This document shows positions 1 to 8,779 of a stretch of DNA of 28,450 bases, piece by piece. The stretch is from Ruminococcaceae bacterium UBA3751. Lineage in GTDB: Bacteria > Bacillota > Clostridia > Oscillospirales > Acutalibacteraceae. A program made the translations under genes and the position numbers. The stretch is taken from the NCBI GenBank assembly GCA_002371215.1, contig DFGL01000040.1:1-28450 (forward strand). The letters run 5' to 3'. The notes beneath the pieces were generated by a model. The model was not told the origin of the DNA, searched no databases, and saw only the letters and a program-made list of their open reading frames with translations. Position 1 is the stretch's first letter. Every line of letters begins with the position of its first letter.

Positions 1-329
1 GCGGCGAGGCTCAGCGCGTTAAGCTTGCAACGGAGCTTGCAAAGCGCTCAACGGGAAGAACTATCTATATCCTTGACGAGCCTACAACGGGACTTCATAC
101 AGCCGACGTTTCAAAGTTGCTTGAGGTGCTCAGCAAGCTTGTTGATTCAGGCAATACCGTTGTAGTTATTGAGCATAATCTTGACGTTATCAAGTGCGCC
201 GACCATATTATCGACCTCGGTCCCGAGGGCGGTAAAGGCGGCGGAAGGATTGTTGCCGAGGGTACGCCCGAGGAAGTGGCAAAAGTCAAAAAATCGTACA
301 CGGGTCAATATCTTCAGAAGGTATTATAA
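1..329 (+). CDS. uvrA: UvrA excinuclease ABC subunit A, C-terminal fragment
   Basis: This is the 3' end of uvrA, cut by the window edge; whole codons begin at base 3. UvrA is the damage-recognition ATPase of nucleotide excision repair and loads UvrB onto lesions. The visible part begins inside the second ABC signature (GEAQRVKLATEL), continues through Walker B (ILDEPTTGLH) and the switch histidine region (VVVIEHNLDVIK), and ends with the UvrA tail (DLGPEGGKGGGRIVAEGTPEEVA). The H after TTGL and the GPEGG motif separate UvrA from ordinary transporter ATPases. A strong hairpin follows the stop. Only about 108 residues are present, so nothing can be said about the N-terminal ATPase or the zinc modules. 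Confidence 0.95.
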   Translation, partial: GEAQRVKLATELAKRSTGRTIYILDEPTTGLHTADVSKLLEVLSKLVDSGNTVVVIEHNLDVIKCADHIIDLGPEGGKGGGRIVAEGTPEEVAKVKKSYTGQYLQKVL

Positions 330-365
330 ACCTCTCAAAGCGCAACGAAATCAATATATTGTGGT

Positions 366-412
366 GGGTTACAATTAGATTACAAAAATATTCTAATTGT
401 AACCCTATTTTA
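366..412 (+). terminator. Hairpin terminator after uvrA
   Basis: A perfect 13-bp stem (366-378 with 393-405) encloses a 14-nt loop and is followed by a T-rich but interrupted stretch (tattttaatt). It lies between the uvrA stop and the upp promoter, so it most likely ends uvrA transcription. The weak T-tract leaves an mRNA 3'-stabilising hairpin or an attenuator as alternatives. Confidence 0.7.
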
Positions 413-413
413 A

Positions 414-442
414 TTGAGTTATAGGCAGGTATTTGATATTAT
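414..442 (+). promoter_or_regulatory. Predicted sigma-A promoter of upp
   Basis: TTGAGT (414-419) and TATTAT (437-442) are separated by 17 bp. They sit directly after the uvrA hairpin and 30 bp upstream of the upp start. No PyrR-type anti-antiterminator was recognised in the short leader. Confidence 0.6.
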
Positions 443-472
443 TGTAAAGATAAGAATCAAAGGAGTTTTATT

Positions 473-1105
473 ATGGAGAGAAGAGTAGTTATATTTGACC
501 ATCCGCTTATTCAGCATAAGCTCAGTATTCTTCGTAACAAGGAAACAAGCACGAAGGATTTCCGTGACCTTGTTGATGAAATTGCAATGCTTATGATGTT
601 TGAAGCAACGCGTGATCTTTCAACGGAAAGTGTTAAGGTTGAAACACCGTGCGGAATTGCCGATTGCAAGCAGATTGCAGGACGCAAGATGGCGTTTGTT
701 CCGATTCTCCGTGCAGGTCTCGGAATGGTTGACGGTTGCTTAAAGCTCGTTCCGTCAGCGCGTGTCGGCCATATCGGTCTTTACAGAAACGAAGAAACCT
801 TAAAGCCTGTTGAATATTATTGCAAGCTTCCCAAGGATATTGAGGAGCGCGACGTATTTGTTACAGACCCGATGCTTGCAACGGGCGGCTCGGCAATTGA
901 CGCTATTTCTCAGATTAAGCTTCGTAAACCGAGGAAGATAATCTTTATGTGCATTATTGCAGCACCTGAGGGATTAAAGGCTCTTGAAGAGGCTCATCCC
1001 GATGTTGATATCTTCTGCGCAGGTCTTGACGATCATCTCAATGAAAACGGCTACATCGTTCCGGGTCTCGGCGATGCAGGCGACAGAATATTCGGTACAA
1101 AATAA
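473..1105 (+). CDS. upp: Uracil phosphoribosyltransferase
   Basis: Upp converts uracil and PRPP to UMP in the cytoplasm (pyrimidine salvage). The 210-residue length is typical for the family. The PRPP-binding signature is complete (DPMLATGGSA, about residues 132-141). The N-terminal region contains PILRAGLGM, and the C-terminus has the uracil-binding end (GYIVPGLGDAGDRIFGT). The start is the ATG at 473, eight bases after an AAAGGAG ribosome site. The uracil permease follows after a hairpin, so import and trapping of uracil are encoded together. Nothing in the protein looks degraded. Confidence 0.97.
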   Translation: MERRVVIFDHPLIQHKLSILRNKETSTKDFRDLVDEIAMLMMFEATRDLSTESVKVETPCGIADCKQIAGRKMAFVPILRAGLGMVDGCLKLVPSARVGHIGLYRNEETLKPVEYYCKLPKDIEERDVFVTDPMLATGGSAIDAISQIKLRKPRKIIFMCIIAAPEGLKALEEAHPDVDIFCAGLDDHLNENGYIVPGLGDAGDRIFGTK

Positions 1106-1115
1106 ACAGAGGATA

Positions 1116-1156
1116 GAGAACGGGATTATTTCCCGTTCTCCGTTCTCCGTTTTTTT
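1116..1156 (+). terminator. Hairpin terminator or attenuator between upp and uraA
   Basis: A perfect 10-bp stem (1116-1125 with 1131-1140, loop TTATT) is followed by a tandem second copy of the 3' arm heptamer CGTTCTC (1141-1147) and then a seven-T run (1150-1156). The 5' arm can pair with either copy. Pairing with the second copy puts the stem next to the T-run, as in an intrinsic terminator. It probably limits read-through from upp into uraA. Confidence 0.65.
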
Positions 1157-1191
1157 GAAATAAACAAAATAAATTTATCGGAGGAAAATCA

Positions 1192-2556
1192 ATGAAACTT
1201 GCTTATGACATCAAAGATAAGCCGAAATTCGGTCAGTTAATTATCTTTGCATTCCAGCAGCTGCTTGCTATTCTCGCAGCTACCATCGCCGTTCCGTCAA
1301 TCGTGGGCAACGGTATGTCACAGTCTGCAGCCCTCTTCGGCGCAGGTATCGGTACAATTGTGTATCTTCTTTTCACTAAATTCAGAAGCCCCGTATTCCT
1401 CGGCTCGTCATTCGCCTTCTTAGGCTCAATGTTTGCAGCTTTCGCCGGCGCTGTTTCCGTTGAAGCAGGCTTTGCTGGTATTATCATCGGTGCTGTCTTT
1501 GCAGGTCTTGTTTACGTAGTTATCGCTATTATCGTTAAGGTAGCGGGCGTTAAATGGATTGATAAACTTATGCCGGCGGTTGTTATCGGTCCCACGGTAT
1601 CAATCATCGGTCTCTCGCTCGCAGGTAACGCTGTAGGCGACGCGCTCCATTTTGCAGAAAACGACGGAAGCGGTTTTGCTATGGGACTTCACGGTTGGCT
1701 CGGCTTTTTCTGCGCTCTTGTTACTCTTTTCGTTGTTATGATTTGCTCCGTTTTCGGAAAGAAAATGGCAAAGCTTATCCCGTTTATTATCGGTATCCTT
1801 GCAGGCTATGCGGTAGCTGCAATATTTACCGTAATCGGAACAAAAACAAATAATCCGGAATTGATTATTATAGATTTCAGCGTATTCAGCGAGATGAAGG
1901 TTTTTGCTGTTCCCGATTTCACCTTTATTAAGGCTATCAAAGGCTTCTCTGCTATAGACGGAAAGTACATTGCAACTATCGCTGTTGCCTATATTCCTGT
2001 TGCATTTGTTGTATTTGCTGAGCATATTGCCGACCATAAGAACCTTTCTTCAGTAATTAATAAAGAGCTCCTTGAGGACCCGGGCCTTCACAGAACTCTT
2101 CTCGGCGACGGTGTAGGCTCAATGGCGGGCGCTTTCTTCGGCGGCTGTCCGAATACAACGTACGGCGAATCCGTAGGCTGCGTTGCTATTACCGGTAATG
2201 CTTCAGTCGTAACAATTCTCTGCACGGCGATTATGGCTATCGTAATATCCTTCTTCGGTCCGTTCGTAACCTTCCTTTCAACTATCCCTTCCTGCGTAAT
2301 GGGCGGCGTATGTATCACTCTTTACGGTTTCATTGCCGTAAGCGGTCTTAAGATGATTCAGAAGGTTGACCTTGACCAGAATAAGAACCTGTTCGTTGTA
2401 GCCGTTATACTTATCAGCGGTATCGGCGGAATGACTCTTAAAATCGGTAGGGTTACTCTTACCGAAATCGCTTGTGCTCTTATTCTCGGTATCATCACAA
2501 ACGTTGTCCTTTCAAGAAAAAAGGACGATGAGGCGGTTGAGGAAAAAGCTGAATAA
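1192..2556 (+). CDS. uraA: Uracil permease, NCS2 family
   Basis: This is a nucleobase:cation symporter of the NCS2 (uracil/xanthine permease) family, with 454 residues and many hydrophobic segments. The substrate-binding glutamates known from E. coli UraA appear in their usual motifs: AEHIADH (Glu277) and NTTYGE (Glu326). The N-terminal QQLLAILAATIAVP stretch is also typical. The neighbouring upp supports uracil rather than xanthine as the substrate. The ATG at 1192 follows a clear GGAGG site. A strong terminator follows the gene. Transcription could come from the upp promoter by read-through, since no clear promoter was found in the 86-bp gap. Confidence 0.93.
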   Translation: MKLAYDIKDKPKFGQLIIFAFQQLLAILAATIAVPSIVGNGMSQSAALFGAGIGTIVYLLFTKFRSPVFLGSSFAFLGSMFAAFAGAVSVEAGFAGIIIGAVFAGLVYVVIAIIVKVAGVKWIDKLMPAVVIGPTVSIIGLSLAGNAVGDALHFAENDGSGFAMGLHGWLGFFCALVTLFVVMICSVFGKKMAKLIPFIIGILAGYAVAAIFTVIGTKTNNPELIIIDFSVFSEMKVFAVPDFTFIKAIKGFSAIDGKYIATIAVAYIPVAFVVFAEHIADHKNLSSVINKELLEDPGLHRTLLGDGVGSMAGAFFGGCPNTTYGESVGCVAITGNASVVTILCTAIMAIVISFFGPFVTFLSTIPSCVMGGVCITLYGFIAVSGLKMIQKVDLDQNKNLFVVAVILISGIGGMTLKIGRVTLTEIACALILGIITNVVLSRKKDDEAVEEKAE

Positions 2557-2579
2557 CTTTTTAAACTGAAAAAGTAATC

Positions 2580-2612
2580 AATGGCAGGAGTTTTTTGCTC
2601 CTGCCATTTTTG
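2580..2612 (+). terminator. Intrinsic terminator after uraA
   Basis: An 11-bp perfect stem (2580-2590 with 2598-2608) with loop TTTTTTG is followed by TTTTTGT. This is a textbook rho-independent terminator closing the upp-uraA unit. Confidence 0.9.
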
Positions 2613-2692
2613 TAAATATAGTATAAAATTACTGTTTTGTATAAATTAGGAAAAAAGATGGATTCATATTATTAATATTTATAAAAAAATTA

Positions 2693-2721
2693 TTGAAATT
2701 GCTGCTTTAATGTGCTAAACT
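2693..2721 (+). promoter_or_regulatory. Predicted sigma-A promoter of the opp operon
   Basis: TTGAAA (2693-2698) and TAAACT (2716-2721) are 17 bp apart, with an extended -10 TGC just upstream of the -10. It is the best promoter in the AT-rich 190-bp gap between the uraA terminator and oppB. No operator such as a CodY box was assigned with confidence. Confidence 0.6.
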
Positions 2722-2800
2722 AAATTAGTTATAAACGCCATATAAATATTTAGTCTATTATTATTATGGCAAAATAAGATGAGAATAGGATTGAAACAAA

Positions 2801-3730
2801 ATGAACTCAAAAACGCTAACGTATATTGTAAAGCGAATACTGCTTTCAATATTCACCGTCTGGGTTGTTATTACGGTAACGTTCTTTGTAATGCACGCCG
2901 TTCCGGGCGGACCGTTTGTAGGCGAAAAGGCTACAACTCCTGCCGTTCAGGCAGCTATGGAGGCTAAGTACGGACTGGACAAGCCTCTTATTGAACAGTA
3001 CGGTACTTATCTTAAGGATATAGTTACTAAATTTGACTTCGGTCCCTCGCTCAAGCAGAGGGGAAGAATGGTAATTGATATTATATCCGACGGTATGAAA
3101 ACCTCGTTTAAGCTCGGTATAATTGCAGCTGCGCTCTCAACGCTATTCGGCGTCGTGCTCGGGGCTGTTGCCGCGCTGAGAAGAAATAAGCTGATTGACC
3201 GTATTATTATGGTAATTACTACGGCTTTCGTATCAATGCCGTCGTTTATTATGGGCTCGCTGCTTCTTGCGCTGTTCGCAATCAAGCTGCAGATTCTTCC
3301 CGCTAACGGCTCAACCGCCGCGGGTCTTGTTCTCCCTATTGTAACTCTTGCGCTGTATCCTATGGCGTATATTACAAGGCTTACCCGTTCCTCAATGCTT
3401 GACGTACTCGGTCAGGATTATATCAGAACGGCAAAGGCAAAGGGCGTTTCGGGCAAGAACATAATCTTCGGCCATGCGCTGAAGAATTCATTAATCCCCG
3501 TGCTTACATATATCGGACCTATGCTCGCATATATCGTAACGGGCTCCCTTGTTGTTGAGCAGATTTTTGCCGTTCCCGGAATAGGCCGCGCGTTCGTAAG
3601 CTCTATTACAAACCGTGACTATCCTATGATTATGGGTACAACAATTATTCTTGCCGCGTTAATCGTAATTATGAATCTTCTCACGGATATACTCTATAAA
3701 GTAGTAGACCCGAGAATAACGTTTGAATAA
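2801..3730 (+). CDS. oppB: Oligopeptide ABC transporter permease OppB
   Basis: This is one of two membrane permeases of an oligopeptide (OppABCDF-type) importer. Its 309 residues match the DppB/OppB family. The N-terminal segment (YIVKRILLSIFTVWVVI) and the following HAVPGGPF motif are characteristic. The EAA-type loop that contacts the ATPases is at about residues 205-225 (RTAKAKGVSGKNIIFGHALK), and the usual end VDPRITFE is present. The ribosome site is weak (ATAGGAT, about 10 nt upstream), but this ATG gives the family N-terminus. It starts a five-gene operon with oppC, oppD, oppF and oppA. Confidence 0.94.
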   Translation: MNSKTLTYIVKRILLSIFTVWVVITVTFFVMHAVPGGPFVGEKATTPAVQAAMEAKYGLDKPLIEQYGTYLKDIVTKFDFGPSLKQRGRMVIDIISDGMKTSFKLGIIAAALSTLFGVVLGAVAALRRNKLIDRIIMVITTAFVSMPSFIMGSLLLALFAIKLQILPANGSTAAGLVLPIVTLALYPMAYITRLTRSSMLDVLGQDYIRTAKAKGVSGKNIIFGHALKNSLIPVLTYIGPMLAYIVTGSLVVEQIFAVPGIGRAFVSSITNRDYPMIMGTTIILAALIVIMNLLTDILYKVVDPRITFE

Positions 3731-3743
3731 GGGAGGGGATATT

Positions 3744-4802
3744 ATGCAGAAAAAGAAATTCACCTTCCATGTAGACCTTGATATGTTCACTCCTGCGTCG
3801 GATAAGGATAAGGAATATCTCGTTCAGATGAGACCCTCCTCAACCTTCTTCAAGGACGGTGTAAAAAGATTTTGTAAAAACAAGGTTGCGCTGGTCAGCT
3901 TAATCGTTATCGTAATTATTACTATAGCAAGTATAGTTATACCGATTTTCTGGCCGTATTCATATGAAACTCAGCTTGGCGTTCAGCCGGGAAAGGTTGT
4001 TGACGCAAGCTTCAATAACTTAAAGCCGATGGAATACGGTACAACGGAGCAGGAGCTTATTGAAAGCGGTAAAAAAGTATTCCCGCATCTTTTCGGTACT
4101 GACTCCGCGGGCAGAGATTACTTTATCCGAGTTATTTACGGAACGAGAGTATCGCTCGCCGTCGGCTTCTTCGCCAGCATAATCGTTTTGCTTATCGGTA
4201 CGCTGATAGGCTCAATATCGGGCTATTTCGGCGGCAAGGTAGACCTTTTTATTATGAGGTTTGTTGATATTATTTACTCGCTGCCCGATATGCTTATGGT
4301 AATTCTTCTTTCAGCCGTGTTAAAGCTGACGCTGACTCCCGTTATTCAGGGAACGGTGCTTGAAACCATAGGCGCTAATATAATAAGTTTGTTCATAGTC
4401 TTTGCGCTGCTCTATTGGGTAAGTATGTCCCGCCTTATCAGAGGTCAGATTCTTTCCTTAAGGGAGCAGGAATACGTTCTTTCGGCTCAGGCAACGGGCG
4501 CAAAGGGTAAGTGGATTATTACAAAACACCTTATCCCGAACTGTATCAGCGTTGTTATAATTTCCGCAGCGCTTCAGATTCCCTCGGCAATATTCACGGA
4601 AAGCTATCTGTCCTTCCTCGGTCTCGGCGTTAACGCGCCAATGCCGTCCCTCGGCTCTCTTGCGTCCGAGGCTCTTAACGGACTTACAAGTTATCCGTAC
4701 CGTTTAGTAATTCCGGCTGTTATAATCTCTTTGATTGTACTTAGCCTTAACCTCTTCGGCGACGGTCTGAGAGACGCGTTTGACCCGAAGCTCAATGACT
4801 AA
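3744..4802 (+). CDS. oppC: Oligopeptide ABC transporter permease OppC
   Basis: This is the second permease of the peptide importer, 352 residues from the chosen start. A long charged cytoplasmic N-terminus precedes the first membrane segment (about residues 44-65). It contains the OppC motif FGTDSAGRDYF and the EAA loop (SAQATGAKGKWIITKHLIPN), and ends with DGLRDAFDPKL. An in-frame TTG at 3723 overlaps the oppB end, but the ATG at 3744 has the better-placed ribosome site (GGGAGGGG, 3731-3738), so the shorter form is preferred. It lies between oppB and oppD with tight spacing. Confidence 0.94.
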   Translation: MQKKKFTFHVDLDMFTPASDKDKEYLVQMRPSSTFFKDGVKRFCKNKVALVSLIVIVIITIASIVIPIFWPYSYETQLGVQPGKVVDASFNNLKPMEYGTTEQELIESGKKVFPHLFGTDSAGRDYFIRVIYGTRVSLAVGFFASIIVLLIGTLIGSISGYFGGKVDLFIMRFVDIIYSLPDMLMVILLSAVLKLTLTPVIQGTVLETIGANIISLFIVFALLYWVSMSRLIRGQILSLREQEYVLSAQATGAKGKWIITKHLIPNCISVVIISAALQIPSAIFTESYLSFLGLGVNAPMPSLGSLASEALNGLTSYPYRLVIPAVIISLIVLSLNLFGDGLRDAFDPKLND

Positions 4803-4814
4803 GGAGGGGTGAAA

Positions 4815-5828
4815 ATGGCATTACTTGAAGTTAAAAATTTAAAAACCTCCTTCTTCACCGACGCGGGTGAGGTAAAAGCGGTAAACGACGTTTCCTTCAC
4901 TCTGGACAGAGGCAAGGTTTTAGGCATAGTAGGCGAATCGGGCTCGGGTAAATCCGTAACGGCGTACTCAATTATGCAGATACTTGCGCCTACCGGAAAA
5001 ATCGTGGGCGGTTCAATCAAGCTTGACGGTCAGGAGCTCGTAGGCGCTGATGAAAAAGCGATGAAAAACGTTCGCGGCAACAAGATTTCCATAATCTTTC
5101 AGGACCCGATGACCTCGCTTAATCCTACTTACACCATCGGCAAACAGCTTATGGAGGCTATAATGCTCCATACAGACCGTAACCGTAAGGAAGCTTATGA
5201 GCGTGCGGTTGAGATGCTCAGGCTCGTAAATATCAACGAGCCCGAAAAGCGTATGAAGCAGTATCCCTTCGAGCATTCAGGCGGTATGAGGCAGAGAATA
5301 ATGATAGCTATGGCGCTCGCCTGCGAGCCGGATATCCTTATTGCCGATGAGCCTACAACCGCTCTTGACGTTACAATTCAGGCGCAGATTCTTGAGCTTA
5401 TGACCGACCTTCAGAAGGAGCTCGGTATGGCGATTATAATGATTACTCACGACCTCGGCGTTGTTGCTCAGCTCTGTGACGAAATCGTTGTAATGTACGC
5501 GGGCTCAATCTGTGAGCAGGGAACGGCGGATGAGATATTCTATAACCCCTGCCACGAATATACAAAAGGACTTATGCGCTCTATCCCGACTGCCGATACA
5601 GCGGGAAAGAAGCTCCAGCCGATTACAGGTACTCCCATTGACCTTCTCAATATGCCTAAAGGCTGTCCCTTTGCTCCGAGATGCGATAACGCAATGAAAA
5701 TCTGCATCAACCATAGAGCAGAGCGGATGAAGATTAATGACGACCACTATGCAACCTGCTGGATGAATATTAAAAACGGAATAGAAAAAGGCGAAATTGA
5801 AATTGATGAGAAAGGCGGTGAGGAATAA
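4815..5828 (+). CDS. oppD: Oligopeptide ABC transporter ATPase OppD
   Basis: This is a cytoplasmic ATPase that powers peptide import, paired with OppF. It shows Walker A GESGSGKS, the Q-loop IIFQDPMTSLNP, the signature HSGGMRQR, Walker B ILIADEPTTALD and the switch histidine in MITHDLGVV. The C-terminal oligopeptide-transporter extension carries the cysteine cluster expected for a 4Fe-4S or metal site (CPFAPRCDNAMKIC). The ATG at 4815 is chosen because AAGGAGGGG (4801-4809) lies at the right distance; the GTG at 4809 would fall within that site. Its TAA overlaps the ATG of oppF (TAATG), indicating translational coupling. Confidence 0.94.
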   Translation: MALLEVKNLKTSFFTDAGEVKAVNDVSFTLDRGKVLGIVGESGSGKSVTAYSIMQILAPTGKIVGGSIKLDGQELVGADEKAMKNVRGNKISIIFQDPMTSLNPTYTIGKQLMEAIMLHTDRNRKEAYERAVEMLRLVNINEPEKRMKQYPFEHSGGMRQRIMIAMALACEPDILIADEPTTALDVTIQAQILELMTDLQKELGMAIIMITHDLGVVAQLCDEIVVMYAGSICEQGTADEIFYNPCHEYTKGLMRSIPTADTAGKKLQPITGTPIDLLNMPKGCPFAPRCDNAMKICINHRAERMKINDDHYATCWMNIKNGIEKGEIEIDEKGGEE

Positions 5829-6811
5829 TGGCTGATAACCGTCCAATCATTGAGATAAAGAATTTAAAGCAGTATTTCCCGATTAATATGGGGCTGTTTA
5901 AAACAAAGCCGCTTAAAGCAGTAGACGACGTTTCGTTTGAAATCAATAAGGGCGAAACGCTCGGTCTTGTAGGTGAATCAGGCTGCGGTAAAACTACCGT
6001 AGGAAGAACTATTCTTCACCTTTATAAGCCTACCTCGGGCGAAATCTGGTATGACGGAAAACAGATTAAAAGCAAGGCTGATATCAAGGAATTCCGTAAG
6101 AAAGCCACTATGGTTTTCCAGGACCCGTATTCATCGCTTAACCCGAGAATGACTGTATCCGATATCATCGGCGAACCTCTTGACGTTCATAAGCTTTACA
6201 GCAACAAAAAGGAAAGGGAAGAGAAAATCCTTCAGTTTATGGATTACGTCGGGCTCAACAGTGAGCACGCTTCCCGTTATGCCCACGAATTTTCGGGCGG
6301 TCAGCGCCAGCGTATAGGCATTGCGCGTTCGCTTGCCGTTAACCCCGATTTCATCGTGTGCGACGAGCCTGTATCCGCGCTTGACGTTTCTATTCAGGCT
6401 CAGGTTATCAATATGTTTGACGAGCTTCAGGAAAAGCTCGGACTTACGTATCTCTTTATAGCTCACGACCTTTTGGTTGTACGTCATATTTCGGACAGAA
6501 TTGCCGTTATGTACCTCGGCCATATCGTTGAGCTTGCGGATGCTGATGAGATTTATAATCATCCGCTTCATCCGTATTCAAAATCACTTCTTTCGGCTGT
6601 TCCCGTACCGGACCCGAAGATTGCAAGAGAGAATAAGAGAATCGTTCTTACGGGCGATATTCCTTCTCCTCTTAACGCTCCTTCAGGCTGTCCGTTCAGA
6701 ACCCGCTGCCGCTATGCTACCGACGCTTGCGCAGAGAGTATGCCCGAGTTTAAAGAAGTATCAACAGGCCATTTCGTTGCCTGCCACCGTCTGGCGGAAA
6801 TAAACGATTAA
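5828..6811 (+). CDS. oppF: Oligopeptide ABC transporter ATPase OppF
   Basis: This is the partner ATPase of OppD, 327 residues. It has Walker A GESGCGKTT, Q-loop MVFQDPYSSLNPRM, signature FSGGQRQR, Walker B FIVCDEPVSALD and switch histidine FIAHDLLVV. The N-terminal region with KAVDDVSFEINKGETLGLVGESG and the C-terminal cysteine cluster (CPFRTRCRYATDAC) are the usual OppF/DppF arrangement. It overlaps oppD by one base and is followed after 68 bp by oppA, the binding protein, so the five genes make a complete importer. Confidence 0.94.
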   Translation: MADNRPIIEIKNLKQYFPINMGLFKTKPLKAVDDVSFEINKGETLGLVGESGCGKTTVGRTILHLYKPTSGEIWYDGKQIKSKADIKEFRKKATMVFQDPYSSLNPRMTVSDIIGEPLDVHKLYSNKKEREEKILQFMDYVGLNSEHASRYAHEFSGGQRQRIGIARSLAVNPDFIVCDEPVSALDVSIQAQVINMFDELQEKLGLTYLFIAHDLLVVRHISDRIAVMYLGHIVELADADEIYNHPLHPYSKSLLSAVPVPDPKIARENKRIVLTGDIPSPLNAPSGCPFRTRCRYATDACAESMPEFKEVSTGHFVACHRLAEIND

Positions 6812-6821
6812 TTCCGGTAAA

Positions 6822-6845
6822 TTGTGTAGAATAGAAGCTGCACAA
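6822..6845 (+). other. Small stem-loop between oppF and oppA
   Basis: TTGTGTAG (6822-6829) pairs with CTGCACAA (6838-6845), giving eight pairs including one T-G wobble around an 8-nt loop. It is followed by A's, not T's, so it is not an intrinsic terminator on this strand. It could protect the 5' end of a processed oppA mRNA, which would raise binding-protein levels; that is inference. Confidence 0.4.
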
Positions 6846-6879
6846 AAAAATATAATTTCATTTTTGAAAGGATGGTATT

Positions 6880-8715
6880 ATGAAAATGAAAAGAATCATT
6901 GCCCTTGTCCTTTCGGCCGTTTTAGCCTTCAGCTTTGCTGCTTGCGCTAAAAAGCCCGCAGGTGACGACAACAAGGGTACAGCAAAAACTTCTATCTCAG
7001 TATGTCTCGCTTCCGAGCCTGACACAATCGACCCTGCTCTCAACTCTGCAGTTGACGGCGCAACACTTCTTGCTCACCTTTTCTCAGGTCTTGCTAAATG
7101 GCAGCAGACTGAAGACGGTAAGCTTGAAATCGTTCCCGACGCAGCAACAGAGCTTCCCGAGGGTAAGGAAAACAAGGACGGTACAGTAACTTATACCTAT
7201 ACCCTTAAGGACGGTCTTAAGTGGTCAGACGGTAAGCCCGTTACTGCTAACGACTTTGTATTTGCATGGCAGAGAGCTGCTTCTCTTGACCTCGCTGCTG
7301 ACTACGGCTATATGTTTGAAGTAGTTGACGGTTATGACAAGGTTACTGAAGTAGACGATAAAGAACAGCCGGTTAACCCCGATGCAAAGCTTAACGCTAA
7401 GGCTATTGACGACAAGACAATCGAGGTTACTCTTGCAAACGCAGTTTCCTATTGGAACGAGCTTCTTGCATTCCCGACTTATTTCCCTGTTCGTGAGGAC
7501 GTCGTTTCTAACGAATCATGGGCAACAGACCCGAGCACATATGTATCAAACGGTGCATACAAGCTTGCATCATGGGAGCACAACTCACTCATCACTCTTG
7601 AAAAGAACGCTGACTATGTTGACGCTGCTGAAGTAAAGATGGACGAGATTAAGTTCTATCTTTCCGACGACGCTAACAATATGCTTTCTAACTTCAAGAA
7701 CGGCGACTGGAAGCTTATCGATTCTATCCCGACTAACGAGATGGAAGCTGTTAAGAAGGAATATCCTGATGAATTCTTCAACGTTGGTCAGCTCGGTACA
7801 TACTATGTATGCTGGAACATCAACGAAAAGATTCTTCCTGAGGACAGCAAACTTACAGGCGCTGAGGCTGAGGCTGCAAAGGCTGAAATCAGAAACGCTG
7901 TCGGCCTTCTTATCGACAGAAACTATGTAGTAGACAAAGTTGCTCAGGGCGGCCAGATTCCTGCTTCAACATTCGTAGGCGCAGGTCTTACAGACGCTGA
8001 CGGCAAGACTGAGTTCTATAAGAACACAGGCGTAAGCAAGGATTTCGACGGTTACTTCAACACCTCTGCTGATGCATATCAGGCAAACGTTGATTCAGCT
8101 ATCGCAACCCTTAAGAAGTATTATAAATATGATGAAGCTACCAAGAAGTTCACAAACTTCCCGAAGCTTACATACCTCTATAATACTGACGAAGGTCATA
8201 AGGCTATCGGCGAATACATCCAGGCAACTCTTGCTAACGTTGGTATTGAAATCAGCATGGAAAATCAGGAGTGGGCAACCTTCCTTAACACCCGTAAGGA
8301 CGGTAACTTCTCAATCGCTCGTAACGGTTGGCTTGCTGACTATAACGACCCGATTTCCTTCCTTGATATGTGGACTACCTCATCAGGTAACAACGATGTT
8401 CAGTTCGGTAAGGGCGAAAATAAGGACGTTAAGGTTTATAACTTAGACCTCACCTCTCTCGGCTATGAAGAGAAGGTTGAAAACGGTACTTGGGCAGAAA
8501 CTTATGACGTACTTATTGCAAAGATTAAGAGCTGCACAGATATTGAAAAGAGATATAAGATGATGCATATGGCTGAGGATATGATTATGCAGTCAGGCTG
8601 TATCTGCCCGATTTACTATTATACAGACCAGTATATGCTCTCCAAGAACGTAAAGGGCTTCTTCTCAAGTCCTCTTGGATATAAGTACTTCATGTACTGC
8701 ACAGTTGAAGAATAA
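6880..8715 (+). CDS. oppA: Oligopeptide-binding lipoprotein OppA (SBP family 5)
   Basis: This is the extracellular peptide-binding protein of the importer. A lipoprotein signal peptide (KRIIALVLSAVLAFSFAAC) puts the lipidated cysteine at residue 22. The mature protein is a family 5 solute-binding protein of the usual size (611 residues in all) with the motifs PDTIDPALNSAVDGATLL near the N-terminus and TYTYTLKDGLKWSDGKPVTANDFVFAWQR split over residues ~105-133. Its codon choice is visibly more uniform (many GCT, AAG, GAC, ATC) than that of oppB-F, as expected of an abundant protein. The ribosome site is GAAAGGA before the ATG at 6880. It sits last in the operon and is closed by a terminator. 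The peptide length preference cannot be read from the sequence. Confidence 0.94.
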   Translation: MKMKRIIALVLSAVLAFSFAACAKKPAGDDNKGTAKTSISVCLASEPDTIDPALNSAVDGATLLAHLFSGLAKWQQTEDGKLEIVPDAATELPEGKENKDGTVTYTYTLKDGLKWSDGKPVTANDFVFAWQRAASLDLAADYGYMFEVVDGYDKVTEVDDKEQPVNPDAKLNAKAIDDKTIEVTLANAVSYWNELLAFPTYFPVREDVVSNESWATDPSTYVSNGAYKLASWEHNSLITLEKNADYVDAAEVKMDEIKFYLSDDANNMLSNFKNGDWKLIDSIPTNEMEAVKKEYPDEFFNVGQLGTYYVCWNINEKILPEDSKLTGAEAEAAKAEIRNAVGLLIDRNYVVDKVAQGGQIPASTFVGAGLTDADGKTEFYKNTGVSKDFDGYFNTSADAYQANVDSAIATLKKYYKYDEATKKFTNFPKLTYLYNTDEGHKAIGEYIQATLANVGIEISMENQEWATFLNTRKDGNFSIARNGWLADYNDPISFLDMWTTSSGNNDVQFGKGENKDVKVYNLDLTSLGYEEKVENGTWAETYDVLIAKIKSCTDIEKRYKMMHMAEDMIMQSGCICPIYYYTDQYMLSKNVKGFFSSPLGYKYFMYCTVEE

Positions 8716-8737
8716 TCCTTCAATAAATAACTAACGG

Positions 8738-8765
8738 CTGCCGCTTCACGCGGCAGTCTTTTTTT
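8738..8765 (+). terminator. Intrinsic terminator after oppA
   Basis: A 7-bp GC-rich stem (CTGCCGC 8738-8744 with GCGGCAG 8750-8756) with loop TTCAC is followed by a run of T's (8759-8765). It closes the opp operon. Confidence 0.88.
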
Positions 8766-8779
8766 ATTATCAAAATGTA

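Noticed and set aside
330..472. PyrR attenuator before upp
   Set aside because: The hairpin at 366-405 precedes the predicted promoter and no antiterminator or PyrR-binding loop was recognised.
1600..2037. Minus-strand open frame of 145 codons inside uraA
   Set aside because: It is antisense to a clear permease gene and has low-complexity shadow composition.
3723..3743. TTG start extending OppC by seven residues
   Set aside because: The extension would be translated through the strong GGGAGGGG ribosome site that suits the ATG at 3744.
4809..4814. GTG start for OppD
   Set aside because: It lies inside the AAGGAGGGG site; the ATG at 4815 has correct spacing.
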